From UBA4416 sp040387555 (GTDB taxonomy: Bacteria > Bacteroidota > Bacteroidia > B-17B0 > Aurantibacillaceae): 64,000 nucleotides of DNA. Where the stretch lies: the NCBI GenBank assembly GCA_040387555.1, contig JAZKDO010000003.1, positions 1,116,001 to 1,180,000 of the forward strand, in the 5' to 3' direction. Under the pieces are notes generated by a model. The model searched no databases and was not told where the DNA came from. It saw nothing but the letters and a program-made list of their open reading frames with translations. The stretch's first letter is position 1; every line of letters begins with the position of its first letter. Positions 1-10,130 of this stretch are shown here, piece by piece. The position numbers and the translations under genes are program-made.

Positions 1-3000
1 ATTAAAAAAATTTGGTATTCACCTGCATCCTGGTAAGTATATGAAGGGCTTGTTGCCGTTGAACTGTTACCATCTCCAAAGTTCCAATAATAACTTATAG
101 CACCGGAAGAAAGATTGGTTAACTGCAATGGTGTTGTAGGAACATATACAAGTGTTGGATTTGCCTGAAACAAAGAAATAGGTGCTGCAAATACTTTAAT
201 GAGCTTTGATGAAGTATCCCTGCATCCATACCCGTCAGTACCAATAAGCTGAACATTAAATGTTTTTGTATTCTGTGAATTATTATAATAAATATTTGAT
301 GGACTATCTAGATTTGAAATATTTCCATCTCCAAATTTCCATTGATAGAGAGCTACATTATTGATGAGTGGGAAATTAACAGTTAAAGGCGAACATCCAC
401 TGTCGGGCAAGGCTATAATAGCGAACTCGGGTTTAGGGTGAATAATAACCGGAACCACAAGAGTATCCTTACAATTATTAATAGTTGTTGAAATTAACTG
501 AACAGTTTGAGTGATGTTAGATGATGTTGTATTAGTGAAAGCAAACGAAACATTTGGATTGCCTGATGTACTTGAGCCAAAATCCCAATTGTAAGTTGAT
601 GCCCCTACTGATGTATTAGTGAATGTGACTAATTTTGGTGAGCATGCAGGTGTATCCAAATTGAAACCCGTTTTTGGATTATATAATACTAGTAATGATT
701 TGGTAATTGAATCCATACAGCCATTTGTATTAAGAGCAAGAAGCGTACATTTATAAGATTGATTGACAGAGTTACTTGAATTTGTATAAGTGTGGGCAGT
801 GTTAAAAAATGCATCTGTATTACCATCGCCAAATTTCCACAAATAAGAAGTGGCAAATAAACTTAAATTGGTCATTTCAGTGTTTAAAGGAGAACAGGAT
901 ACTGTAGGAGTCAAAGAAAATTCCGCAAGGGGTTTAGCATAAATTTCAGGATATTTTAGCATTGTATCTTTGCATCCTGAAGCAGTAGTAACAATCAACT
1001 GAACTGTAAAAGTCAAATTTGAAGATGATGTATTTGTATATGTATGTACAGGGTTCGGGACAGTTGAAAAAGAACTTAAGTCTCCAAAATCCCAAACATT
1101 TCCGATAGAACCCAAAGTGTTATTACTGAAGCTGATAGTTTTAGAAAGACATTTAGGAGTATCAATGCTAAAACTTGCCTCCGGTTTAAAATAAGTTAAA
1201 ATTGGAATAGAGATAGAATCAAGGCAACCGTTATTGTTTGATGCAACTAAAGTACAAGTAAATGTTTTGTGGGACATGTTACTGGGATTAGTATAGATGT
1301 TGTTTGTAGAAGAAGAAGTCGAAAAATTTCCATCACCATATTTCCATAAGTAGGAATGTGCAAAGCTGGATGAATTACTCATGTTCACAGATAAAGGTGA
1401 ACAACCGACAGTAGGTGTTATGAAAGCACTCGCAATTGGTTTTGCATATATGATTGTACTTGCAATAGTTGTGTCTTTACATCCAGAAACACTTGTTACG
1501 ATTAACTGAACACTATAAGTTAAATTATTTATAGTATTGTTAGCGTATGTATGACTAGGGCTCGTTACTCCTGATAATGCGCTTGCATCTCCAAAATCCC
1601 AACTATTAATAGAGGATCCTTGTGAAGTATTGGTAAATGTAATAGTCTTTGAAAGACATTTAGGGGTGTCAATACTAAAACTTGCTTCCGGTTTAAAATA
1701 AATTAAAATTGGAACAGAAACAGAATCTATACAACCGTTATTATTAGAGGCAACCAATGTGCAAGTAAATGTTTTGTTGGACGTGTTATTGGGATTAGTA
1801 TAGGTGTTGTTTGTAGAAGAAGAAGTCGAAAAATTTCCATCGCCATATTTCCATAAGTAGGAATGTGCAAAACTGGAGGAATTACTCATGTTCACAGATA
1901 AAGGCGAACAGCCCGCAGTAGGAGTTAAGAGAGAGCCGGCAATTGGTTTTGCAAATATGATTGTACTTGCAATAGTTGTGTCTTTACATCCTGAAACACT
2001 TGTTACGATTAGCTGAACACTATAGGTTAAATTATTTATAGTATTGTTAGTATATGTATGAATAGGATTTGTTACTCCTGATAATGGGCTTGCATCTCCA
2101 AAATTCCAACTATTAACAGAAGATCCTTGTGACGTATTGGTAAATGTAATAGTCTTTGAGAGGCATTTTGGGGTATCTAAAGCTAAGCCTGCTAAAGGTT
2201 TATAATATACAAGAACTGTTTTATTTATTGAATCCCGGCATCCGTTGGCGGAAATAGCTACTAAGTTGCATGTAAAAGTTTGGTCGCTGGTATTACTTGT
2301 GTTGATATAAGTATGATTTGTATTGGTTGCGGAAGAGGTTGAATTATCCCCAAATTTCCATAAATAGTTTGTGCCTGATGTACTCGTATTTGTAAACGTT
2401 GTTACTAACGGTGAACAACCTAATGTTGGTGTTACTGCAAATTCAGCTTTTGGACTTGCAAATACTACCGGATAGCCATATGTGGTGTCTATGCATGAAA
2501 ATGCATTAGAAGCAATTAATTGTACTGTAAAGGTTTTGTTTGCAGTTGTTGTATTGGTAAATACATGAGTTGGATTAGGAGAAAAATCTGTTGGACTTCC
2601 ATCACCAAAATTCCATTTATAGGAAACAGCACCAAGAACGGGTGGAAAATTTACATTCAAAGGTGAGCATCCACTGTTTGGAATCATGGTAAAATTAAAA
2701 ATAGGACGGGGATATGAGGTTACGGTTAAAGTAGTGCTATCCTTGCAGCCATTATTACTTATTGCGGTCAGTTGAGTAGTAAATGTTTGAATTACCAGAG
2801 AACTATTTATAAATGTGTGAGAAATAACAGATGTTGTTGCGGTGCTTGATGAAGAATCCCCAAATGACCACACGTATGAGTTTGCGCCCACCGAAGTATT
2901 TGTGAATGTAGCGGCTACGGGAGAGCATCCTATTGGTGCGTTTAAAGAGAAAGAAGCATTTGGTTTTGTGAAGACAGTTACGTTTGCATTATGAGTGTCT

Positions 3001-4919
3001 GAGCAGCCCTCTGCAGTTAACGCGGTTAGGGTAACGGAATAAATTTTACTAGTCGTTGAATTATTAGTGAATGTTTCAGAAGGGTTTATTGCTGAGGATA
3101 TGTTCCCGTTTCCGAAATCCCAATTGTAAGAAACAGCATTCAATGAAGTGTTTGAAAAATTAACTGTTAAAGTTGGGCAACCATTTAAAGGTGTTAAAGT
3201 GAAATCAGCTGTGGGTTTCACATTGATTGTAATTGTTTTTAAAATGGTATCGCTACAATTAGCTGTTTTAACAATAAGTTGAGTTGTGTATGTATTTTGA
3301 GCTGTAAATGTGTGTGCAGGACTTTGAACGGATGTAGTTGAAGTGGATGAGGCGTCTCCGAAATCCCAGTTCCAGCCTATAATAGGTTCTCCAACAGCAT
3401 TTGTGGAATTATCCATGAAAGAAACCGGAGAACCAACGCAGGCATTAGTGGCAGTAAATGCGGCAACAGGAGTTTGGTATACTTTAATAGGAGCAGTAAA
3501 AGTATGTACACAAGTATTGGCTGCAATAACTGTTAGAGTAGCAACGAAATTCCCAACATTACTATAATTTTGTAAAGGAGGTATTTGTCCGATAAAAGTA
3601 TTGCTGTTTCCGAAATCCCATTTCCAGGCAACAGCACTTGTTGACAAATCAGTAAAGCTTACTCCAATAATTGAATTGCAACCTTTATTTGGACTAACCG
3701 TAAAATTCGCTGTTGGTCTTGGTAAAATATTAATCACCACTTTTTCAGTATCTGTACAAGCTGCTCCGCCACCGCCTATGAGTGCAACAACAGAAACTGT
3801 GTAAGTTCCCGGAGTGTTATAGGTAAATGACTGCAAGCCGAACGGTTTAGAAATAAATCCCCCTCCTGTTCCAAAATTCCATTTGTAAGAGTAACCGGTA
3901 GCGCTGGCGTTGGTAAAAGTTACTGTGGCGCCTTGACAAAAAGGTCCGGGAGGTGCAATAACTCCAGCTACTGGAGGATTTACTATGGTTACAGATTGTA
4001 CCTGAATATCAACTCCACATAAATTACTATCTCGTAATAAAACGGTGTAAGTGCCCACCGCAGGGAATGCAACTGTAAGAGGAGAAGTTGGTGGCCAGGG
4101 TCTCCATCCTATGATTGAATCATGGCCTAAGCCCCAATAATCTCCAAGGTTCCATTTTTCCTGCCTTTGAAAGGTGTTTCCTTGAGGAACACAATTTCTG
4201 TTAGTAGTATTTGAAAATGTAAATATATTATCAGGCCAGCATTTGATAAAAGCTGATGGAGTTATATTGGCATCATCTTTATCATAAATTTGAATAGGAT
4301 TAAAATTGGCAATGGTTGGGAGTGGGGTACAGTAATTTTTGGCCGATAGTGTAACCGCAGTCTGGCAATTAACTGTTCCTGGATTGTATGTGTGTGAAAT
4401 AGTTAGTCCTGAATTGGAATAGTTAAAAGTTTGAACCGGTGTACCATCACCAAAATTCCAGGTGAATTTTGTTGTTTCAGAAACGTCTGTGCTTGAGTTA
4501 GTGAATTGCAATGCCTTAGGCGCACATGCTGTGGTAACCCCTCCAATAGGAATTTGTATGGAAGCATTCACAGGTTTTTCCATAACAGCGATACCTGTGA
4601 GAACACAACTTAATGAAGGAATAGTTAACGTAATTACAAACGTATCTGGGGAAGCAGAATTGTAAACATGATTGATTAATGAATTTGCAGGGTAAGACGC
4701 TCCTGATGTTACAGCAGTTCCGTCGCCCCAATTAATGGTATAAGATCCCCAACCGTCATTCGACGCAAAATTCATGTTGTAGGAACCGGTGCCCTGACAA
4801 TCAATAAAGTATGGCTTGTTTACTAAATTCCCTAAGTAATCATATATCTGAGGACATTGAGCAGTCAAAAGTTTTGATAACAAAACCAAAGTGAATATGT
4901 AGGTTATGCGTTTTAGCAT
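1..4919 (-). CDS. Giant secreted PKD-repeat protein (C-terminus beyond window)
   Basis: The frame stays open from the ATG at 4919 to the window edge, giving at least 1639 residues with the C-terminus missing. Residues 1-20 form a signal peptide (MLKRITYIF..LLTAQ). The rest is a chain of about 19 modules of 80-95 residues, each with the PKD signature W-x-F/Y-G-D (for example NWDFGDA, LWKYGDG) followed by an HTY or HTF strand and a closing strand ending G-C-K/R-D. PKD domains are Ig-like beta sandwiches found in surface adhesins and T9SS cargo. In Bacteroidota such proteins usually end in a T9SS or gliding-motility C-terminal domain, but that part cannot be seen here. Paired cysteines recur in most modules (C-S-P near the start, G-C-x-D near the end), suggesting a disulfide per module. 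The role as an adhesin is inferred; the PKD architecture is clear. Confidence 0.88.
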   Translation of the reverse strand, partial: MLKRITYIFTLVLLSKLLTAQCPQIYDYLGNLVNKPYFIDCQGTGSYNMNFASNDGWGSYTINWGDGTAVTSGASYPANSLINHVYNSASPDTFVITLTIPSLSCVLTGIAVMEKPVNASIQIPIGGVTTACAPKALQFTNSSTDVSETTKFTWNFGDGTPVQTFNYSNSGLTISHTYNPGTVNCQTAVTLSAKNYCTPLPTIANFNPIQIYDKDDANITPSAFIKCWPDNIFTFSNTTNRNCVPQGNTFQRQEKWNLGDYWGLGHDSIIGWRPWPPTSPLTVAFPAVGTYTVLLRDSNLCGVDIQVQSVTIVNPPVAGVIAPPGPFCQGATVTFTNASATGYSYKWNFGTGGGFISKPFGLQSFTYNTPGTYTVSVVALIGGGGAACTDTEKVVINILPRPTANFTVSPNKGCNSIIGVSFTDLSTSAVAWKWDFGNSNTFIGQIPPLQNYSNVGNFVATLTVIAANTCVHTFTAPIKVYQTPVAAFTATNACVGSPVSFMDNSTNAVGEPIIGWNWDFGDASSTSTTSVQSPAHTFTAQNTYTTQLIVKTANCSDTILKTITINVKPTADFTLTPLNGCPTLTVNFSNTSLNAVSYNWDFGNGNISSAINPSETFTNNSTTSKIYSVTLTALTAEGCSDTHNANVTVFTKPNASFSLNAPIGCSPVAATFTNTSVGANSYVWSFGDSSSSTATTSVISHTFINSSLVIQTFTTQLTAISNNGCKDSTTLTVTSYPRPIFNFTMIPNSGCSPLNVNFPPVLGAVSYKWNFGDGSPTDFSPNPTHVFTNTTTANKTFTVQLIASNAFSCIDTTYGYPVVFASPKAEFAVTPTLGCSPLVTTFTNTSTSGTNYLWKFGDNSTSSATNTNHTYINTSNTSDQTFTCNLVAISANGCRDSINKTVLVYYKPLAGLALDTPKCLSKTITFTNTSQGSSVNSWNFGDASPLSGVTNPIHTYTNNTINNLTYSVQLIVTSVSGCKDTTIASTIIFAKPIAGSLLTPTAGCSPLSVNMSNSSSFAHSYLWKYGDGNFSTSSSTNNTYTNPNNTSNKTFTCTLVASNNNGCIDSVSVPILIYFKPEASFSIDTPKCLSKTITFTNTSQGSSINSWDFGDASALSGVTSPSHTYANNTINNLTYSVQLIVTSVSGCKDTTIASTIIYAKPIASAFITPTVGCSPLSVNMSNSSSFAHSYLWKYGDGNFSTSSSTNNIYTNPSNMSHKTFTCTLVASNNNGCLDSISIPILTYFKPEASFSIDTPKCLSKTISFSNNTLGSIGNVWDFGDLSSFSTVPNPVHTYTNTSSSNLTFTVQLIVTTASGCKDTMLKYPEIYAKPLAEFSLTPTVSCSPLNTEMTNLSLFATSYLWKFGDGNTDAFFNTAHTYTNSSNSVNQSYKCTLLALNTNGCMDSITKSLLVLYNPKTGFNLDTPACSPKLVTFTNTSVGASTYNWDFGSSTSGNPNVSFAFTNTTSSNITQTVQLISTTINNCKDTLVVPVIIHPKPEFAIIALPDSGCSPLTVNFPLINNVALYQWKFGDGNISNLDSPSNIYYNNSQNTKTFNVQLIGTDGYGCRDTSSKLIKVFAAPISLFQANPTLVYVPTTPLQLTNLSSGAISYYWNFGDGNSSTATSPSYTYQDAGEYQIFL
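1147..2160 (-). repeat. Two near-identical 507-bp tandem units inside the PKD gene
   Basis: The segments 1147-1653 and 1654-2160 align without gaps at a period of exactly 507 bp (169 codons) and look about 90% identical by eye. Each unit codes for two PKD modules (one W-x-Y-G-D-G, one W-x-F-G-D-A). More diverged copies of the same two-module unit continue on both sides, roughly 640-1146 and 2161-2667. This indicates growth of the protein by recent duplication of module pairs. Such a repeat could also change copy number by recombination or collapse in assembly. Confidence 0.88.
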
Positions 4920-4936
4920 GAGTACAATAAAAAAAT

Positions 4937-5315
4937 AAAAACAGGTTCTATAAGCCGGGTTCTGTTTCGTTTACCAAATGGCAGACGACTTCCATCATTT
5001 ATCTATGCAGCCTACCCTCCCTGATATAACCGAAGTTATTGTGACGAGCCGCCACAAAATCAGGGTTTACATGGCCTTACAACATTAGAGGTTTGTCCTA
5101 TGCGATTGTTACCAACTGCACATGTGAGCTCTTACCTCACATTTTCACTATGACCGTATTACGCCTAAACGTAAAATGGCTACCTTGTTTTCTGTGACAC
5201 TATCTGTTATACTTTCATTCCTGAAAATATACCCATCTTTTCAGATGGCAAATTGCCCTTTGTTGCCCGGACTTTCCTCCCTTAAAATAAAGAGCGATGA
5301 AACAAACCTGTTTTG
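4937..5315 (-). ncRNA. rnpB: RNase P RNA, bacterial class A
   Basis: The reverse strand contains the hallmark 5' block GAGGAAAGTCCGGGC (5268-5282) and the 3' block ending AACCCGGCTTATAGAACC. The P1 helix can be drawn between the 5' end (AAAACAGGTT, about 5306-5315) and the 3' end (AACCTGTTTT, about 4937-4946). Internal blocks typical of the catalytic core are visible, including TAGGACAAACC. The RNA is the ribozyme that trims the 5' leader of precursor tRNAs. A -7-like box (TAATTTTA) lies just upstream of the inferred 5' end. The exact ends are estimated from P1. Confidence 0.93.
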
Positions 5316-5399
5316 CCTAAAATTACGAAAAATTGAACTAAATATCCTAAAATAATACAATATTTTTTCGAACGATTTTTTGTATTCAAAGCATCTTTT

Positions 5400-5903
5400 T
5401 CAGGTTAACTGACTAAGAATATTTACATAATGCTCTGCTCTTTTTTCAGCAACACTATCTAATGTGAAAATTATGCCCGACTGTAATAAAAGTCCCAGCC
5501 CAAATCCTTTCCAGAAGGTTTGAGTAGATTTGTAAAAGGCAATCATTAAAATAGTTCCAATAAGGATTAGAATTACTTCTATCCATTTATAAATAACAAA
5601 ATTCCACAACACTTTTTTCATTCGGGGCAATTCATGAGTCTTTAGTTTTTGAGGTTCCATTTTAAACTGATGATTAACTCGCACGATATCTTTTGGACTT
5701 CTTCCAACAATATATGCTCCAACACAAACCTGAAGCATTCCCAATAATAACAGTGGGAAAGCCATACCCTTAAAAAAAGAATATTTGATGATTAATAAAA
5801 AAAACAAGGATAATATTAAGCTCACAGAACCAATAACGATCATAATTGAAGCTGAAATTTTTTCTTCAGTGAAATATGTAGATATAAAACTGGTATCGGT
5901 CAT
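5400..5903 (-). CDS. Small four-helix membrane protein, unknown function
   Basis: A 167-residue protein with about four hydrophobic helices (residues 18-40, 45-65, 100-122, 128-150) and a polar loop in the middle (VNHQFKMEPQKLKTHELPRM). I do not recognise a named family. It starts 17 bp after the stop of the TPR-histidine kinase gene, so it is probably the last gene of the same leftward operon that begins with the TPR-SpoIIE gene. A link to that signalling system is inferred only from position. Confidence 0.75.
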   Translation of the reverse strand: MTDTSFISTYFTEEKISASIMIVIGSVSLILSLFFLLIIKYSFFKGMAFPLLLLGMLQVCVGAYIVGRSPKDIVRVNHQFKMEPQKLKTHELPRMKKVLWNFVIYKWIEVILILIGTILMIAFYKSTQTFWKGFGLGLLLQSGIIFTLDSVAEKRAEHYVNILSQLT

Positions 5904-5920
5904 TGATTTCTTTAATTATT

Positions 5921-7864
5921 TTAAACTAAAGGGACATCAATAATTACAGTTGTACCTCGCCCGAGTGAAGAGTCAAAATGCACTGAGCCGTTTAAAAATT
6001 CAATACGCGTAATAATGCCTCTTAATCCAATTCCTTCAAAAGTGTCGAGTTTATTTGTGTCAAAGCCAACACCATTGTCCTCAATCATCACATTTAATTC
6101 AGTGTCATGCTTAATTAACTGCATACTAATGTGTGATGCTTTAGCGTGCTTAATAATATTATTGATTACTTCCTGAATTACCCTATAAAGTACCGTTTCA
6201 ATTTGATTATCTAATCGGTTATCCAAACCAACAATTTCGAGGTCTACTTTTAAAGTAGGTGCATTCCCTAATTTGGTGATGAACTCTCTTACCGCACTTC
6301 CAAGGCCCAGTTTAATTAGGGTATTTGGCATCATGTTATGCGAAACGGCCCTTACTTCTTTTACGGAATCATCCACCAGGGTTAAGGCGTTTTGCATTGC
6401 CAGTTTTTGCTCTTCATTTTGATCGTTCAGTTTAGATTCAAGATTACTTAAATTTAATTTAGCAGCACTTAATAATTGTCCAACGCCATCATGAAGGTCC
6501 TGCGCAATCCTTCTTCTTTCTTTTTCTTCGGCATCAATAATTGCTTTTGTTCTTATCTCTTTTTGCGATGCTATTTCTTTATCCAGTCTGGCTTTATGTT
6601 CAATTTGTTTTTTTCGATAGAATAAAAAACCAACAAAGAAGAGCGCAATTAATAAAGCAAAAATGGCAATGGCAATTATGCTTTTAATGAATTCCTTTTC
6701 CTCTTTTACTTTCAGGTCTGCTTTATTTTTAGCTATTTCAAGATCTTTTTTCTCTACATCATACTTGGTTTGCATTTCGGAAATTTGCTCAGTAAATGTG
6801 CTGTTTAGAATGCTGTCTTTTATGAGAGAGCTATATTTACTATATTCGAAAGCCTTTTTAAAATCTCCTAACGCTTCATAGCTGGCAGATAAACTATTAG
6901 AAGCTTCTTTCATTGTCTCTTTATTATTTATTTCTTTTGCCGAAGCCAGGGCTTTAGAGTGAATTTCAATAGCTTCTTTATATTTTTTCTGTTTAAAATA
7001 TAGGTTACCGATATTTACATAACTGGTGTTCATTCCTTTTTTATCACCAAACTCTTCGCGGATTTTTAAAGCTTTCGAATAATACCCTTCCGCTTTTGCG
7101 TATTCCAGTAAATCAAAATACACATTTCCAATGTTATCATAGGAAGCTGAAAGCCCTTTTTTATTGTTAAGCTTCTCTTTTAATTCAGCAGATTTGAGAT
7201 AATTTTTTAAAGCATCGGGATATTGTTGAAGAAAGTAGTGAACATTCCCGATATTATTATAGGTGAATGCCATGCCATTTTCATCTTTAATATTCTCTTG
7301 TATTGCAAGGGCTTTTTCATAATAGGGTAATGCTAGTTTTGGCTTATTTAAACCGTTATTATAAACATTTCCTATCCAGATATGAGCTGCAGCCTGCCCA
7401 TTTAAGTCATTAATCACTTCTTTCAGTTTTGCCGCTTCTATGAAATAATCCAATGCCTGAGTGAATTTAGATTGGTCGTACATGTTAAATCCGAATGCCA
7501 TTTTGCAGGCAGCTATTCCGGACTGACTATTTATTTTTTGATACTGGATCAATGATTTTTTTATATAAATATCGCTACTGTCGAAATTTCCATGTTCACT
7601 ATCAAAAACGCCTTTATTATATAGCGCAAGAGCATAGCCCTTTGTGAGTTTTGTTTTAAACGAAAAATCAATTGCTTGGTTAACATATTTTGTCGCTAAT
7701 TTTTCATCAGTATAACGATATTCCGTAAATAAATTATTTAATGCATTCACCTTATTACTATCTACCGTGGATGTTGCGTATATTTTTAATAAGGAGTCAA
7801 TTTTATGTGTTTGTGATAATGTAAAAAATGGTAAACATATAATTAAATAGAGGGACAATTTCAT
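5921..7864 (-). CDS. TPR-domain sensor histidine kinase (HisKA_3 type)
   Basis: 647 residues: signal peptide (1-17), about seven tetratricopeptide repeats (about 35-350) that would face the periplasm, a linker/coiled coil (360-393), one membrane helix (395-416), then a NarL-partner-type kinase core. The phosphoacceptor is His458 in RRIAQDLHDGVGQ. The ATPase domain (555-645) has an N-box (N568, N569), DNGVG (596-600) and GIGLRG (611-616). Family knowledge says HisKA_3 kinases phosphorylate LuxR-type response regulators; a suitable one lies at 12210-12851. The gene begins 40 bp after the TPR-SpoIIE gene and shares its membrane-proximal linker almost word for word, so both sensors may read related signals. 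The ligand is unknown. Confidence 0.92.
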   Translation of the reverse strand: MKLSLYLIICLPFFTLSQTHKIDSLLKIYATSTVDSNKVNALNNLFTEYRYTDEKLATKYVNQAIDFSFKTKLTKGYALALYNKGVFDSEHGNFDSSDIYIKKSLIQYQKINSQSGIAACKMAFGFNMYDQSKFTQALDYFIEAAKLKEVINDLNGQAAAHIWIGNVYNNGLNKPKLALPYYEKALAIQENIKDENGMAFTYNNIGNVHYFLQQYPDALKNYLKSAELKEKLNNKKGLSASYDNIGNVYFDLLEYAKAEGYYSKALKIREEFGDKKGMNTSYVNIGNLYFKQKKYKEAIEIHSKALASAKEINNKETMKEASNSLSASYEALGDFKKAFEYSKYSSLIKDSILNSTFTEQISEMQTKYDVEKKDLEIAKNKADLKVKEEKEFIKSIIAIAIFALLIALFFVGFLFYRKKQIEHKARLDKEIASQKEIRTKAIIDAEEKERRRIAQDLHDGVGQLLSAAKLNLSNLESKLNDQNEEQKLAMQNALTLVDDSVKEVRAVSHNMMPNTLIKLGLGSAVREFITKLGNAPTLKVDLEIVGLDNRLDNQIETVLYRVIQEVINNIIKHAKASHISMQLIKHDTELNVMIEDNGVGFDTNKLDTFEGIGLRGIITRIEFLNGSVHFDSSLGRGTTVIIDVPLV

Positions 7865-7904
7865 GATAGTATAAAATATTAATCTTAAATGTTTTTAATG
7901 CTTT

Positions 7905-10031
7905 TTATAATTTTACTCCAATTACACAAACGTCATCTACCTGTTCAAGTTTGCCGCGCCATGATTCAAAATTTTGGTCGAGAGTTTCTTTTTGAAACAG
8001 TGTTGGTTGATCTGAATTGGCAGCTAAAATTTCTTCCATCGGTTTGTATTTCAGTTTTTTTCCTTTCGATCCTCCAAACTGATCCGGATAGCCATCTGTG
8101 TACAAATAAAGAGAATCACCTTTTTCATAATCGAGAGAAAAAGTATCAAAGGAATCTGTTTTAATACCTTCGCCCACAGGCATTTTGTTTGTCTTTAAAT
8201 GGATAAGCTCCTTATTTCTCACTATTAAAGGACTGTTGTTTGCCGCAGCATAGGTTATTTCTTTTGTATCAATGTTCATGCACAGTAATATCCCATCAAA
8301 ACCATCTTTTTGATGATCATTCCCTATCGTTTCAATTAAGCGTTCTCTCACATAATTAAATACTTTTCCAGGTTCTGTGATATTTCTTTCTTTAATAGCC
8401 TCGCTTAAGAAGCCTATATTTAAAAGACTCATAAAAGCTCCAGGAACGCCATGTCCAGTACTATCACAGCACGCTAAGTAAAATAAATTGTCTTTCATTG
8501 TAGCCCAGGTAAAATCTCCACTAACAATATCTTTTGGTTTAAATAAAATAAAATGATCTACGAGATTTTTCATCAGCATTTCTTCATTTGCCAGTAATGC
8601 ATTCTGAATTTTCTTCGCATAATAGATAGAATCCAGGATCTCCTTTTGTTTTTCAACCAACTCCTCTTTTTGATGAGAGATCTTTTCGTTGGCTCCTTCC
8701 AGCTCGATATTTTTAACTTCCAATACTCTGGCATTTTTTCGTTTTTGAACAAACGCCCAGATACTTAACGAAAACAGCAGAATGAAAAACGCCAGTGCAC
8801 CATAAGTAATGTATTTTTTGTTTTTTTCAATCTCTATATCTGCTTTGTTTTTTGCTAATTCCAGGTCTTTTTTCTCGACATCATACTTGGTTTGCATTTC
8901 AGCCATTTGTTTATTGCTATTTTCGTTAAAAACGGAATCCTTATAAGATTCAAATAATTGATAATATTTCAAAGAGGCTAAGTAATCTTTTTTTAATTGA
9001 TAAGCTTCTGCAAGCTTACCATAAACCTGTTTTAAATTAATGTAGTTTTTTAAACTTAAAAATATATCGGCCGCTTTGCTTAAATATTCAATGTTTTTTT
9101 TAGTATTACCTAACTTATTTTCAGTTTCTGCTAAGTTTATATACGTTAAACCTATTCCAAACTTATCTTCTAATAAAATTCTCGCTTCCAAGCTTTTTTC
9201 ATAAAACGATAATGCTTTTTTAAAATCTTTTTTATGAAAATTAATGCGCCCAATATTGTTATATACAGAAGTTAAATTGTAAAGCGCATTTTGTTTAATA
9301 AGTATTGTTTCGGCAGAAATAAAGTAGTAAAGAGCAGAATCGAGCTCTAGTGCATTTACAACACTATCTTTTTTTACGCCAATATCAAATTTAATACCTC
9401 CAATGTTTACTAATGCATTTCCTTCAATAGTTACATTTTTTGTTTTTCGAGCCAATTCTAATGATTTTCTGTAGTATTGTTCAGCTAATTTCGGTTGTGC
9501 CAATTCATAATACATATTACCTATATTACCTAATGCAATACTTTGTTTTAATTCATCTCCGGTTTTTTCAAATAGTTTTAAAGATTTGAAATTAATTGCT
9601 AAAGACTCCTCAAATCTACTTTGGCGCATTAAAACAGTGGCTATATTTGTGTATACACCCGCTATTTTAACATCCTGTTTTAATTTTTCTCTTAAACTTA
9701 GTGCATTATTGTAATGAATTAATGCGGTATCAAAAACACTTTTCCGATTATAAATACTTCCAATATCACTTTCAGCTTGTGCAATATCTGCCTCTCGTTT
9801 TGATATAGTAGCAAGATTTAATTCCTTATTGGCAAACTCAAGCGATTTAGTAAGATCACTGCTCATATATTCCCAACTTATATCTCCAAATAATTTAATT
9901 TTAATGGAATCGTGTATAGAGACTTTCTTTGATTCTTTAATTAAACTGTCAATTAAATTGTTTTGACTAATAAGGGCTGAAGAAATGAAAAGGCTAAACA
10001 GAAATGTGAAAAATATATGTTTTGTTGGCAT
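7905..10031 (-). CDS. TPR-domain membrane protein with SpoIIE/PP2C phosphatase output
   Basis: 708 residues: signal peptide (1-22), eight or so TPR units (45-360), linker, membrane helix (408-428), coiled coil (435-475), and a C-terminal SpoIIE-type PP2C phosphatase (about 490-708). Metal-binding acidic residues are visible: D501 and D506 in DIVSGDF, D523 in CDSTGHGVPGAFMS, D646 in YTDGYPDQFGG, and the terminal VDDVCVIG. This family dephosphorylates Ser/Thr on anti-sigma-factor antagonists or similar partners; no partner gene (anti-sigma or STAS) is adjacent here. It is the first gene of a leftward group with the TPR-histidine kinase and a small membrane protein. It is separated from the upstream peptide genes by a strong terminator at 10131-10176. 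Confidence 0.92.
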   Translation of the reverse strand: MPTKHIFFTFLFSLFISSALISQNNLIDSLIKESKKVSIHDSIKIKLFGDISWEYMSSDLTKSLEFANKELNLATISKREADIAQAESDIGSIYNRKSVFDTALIHYNNALSLREKLKQDVKIAGVYTNIATVLMRQSRFEESLAINFKSLKLFEKTGDELKQSIALGNIGNMYYELAQPKLAEQYYRKSLELARKTKNVTIEGNALVNIGGIKFDIGVKKDSVVNALELDSALYYFISAETILIKQNALYNLTSVYNNIGRINFHKKDFKKALSFYEKSLEARILLEDKFGIGLTYINLAETENKLGNTKKNIEYLSKAADIFLSLKNYINLKQVYGKLAEAYQLKKDYLASLKYYQLFESYKDSVFNENSNKQMAEMQTKYDVEKKDLELAKNKADIEIEKNKKYITYGALAFFILLFSLSIWAFVQKRKNARVLEVKNIELEGANEKISHQKEELVEKQKEILDSIYYAKKIQNALLANEEMLMKNLVDHFILFKPKDIVSGDFTWATMKDNLFYLACCDSTGHGVPGAFMSLLNIGFLSEAIKERNITEPGKVFNYVRERLIETIGNDHQKDGFDGILLCMNIDTKEITYAAANNSPLIVRNKELIHLKTNKMPVGEGIKTDSFDTFSLDYEKGDSLYLYTDGYPDQFGGSKGKKLKYKPMEEILAANSDQPTLFQKETLDQNFESWRGKLEQVDDVCVIGVKL

Positions 10032-10130
10032 AATTGTATATTTAGTAATTTAAAAATACAAAAAACAAAATGATTCTCATTGTGATGTTTCAAAAACATG
10101 ATTATAAGATATCTTTAATTGAGAGTGTTC

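Noticed and set aside
1147..2667. CRISPR-like array
   Set aside because: The repeats are 507 bp, coding, and lack short repeat/spacer alternation.
3343..4731. Several 60-75-residue ORFs on both strands
   Set aside because: They lie inside the continuous PKD-repeat frame on the reverse strand and show no sensible protein pattern.
4516..4731. 71-residue reverse ORF as a separate gene
   Set aside because: Out of frame with, and fully inside, the PKD gene; residue content is typical of a shadow frame.
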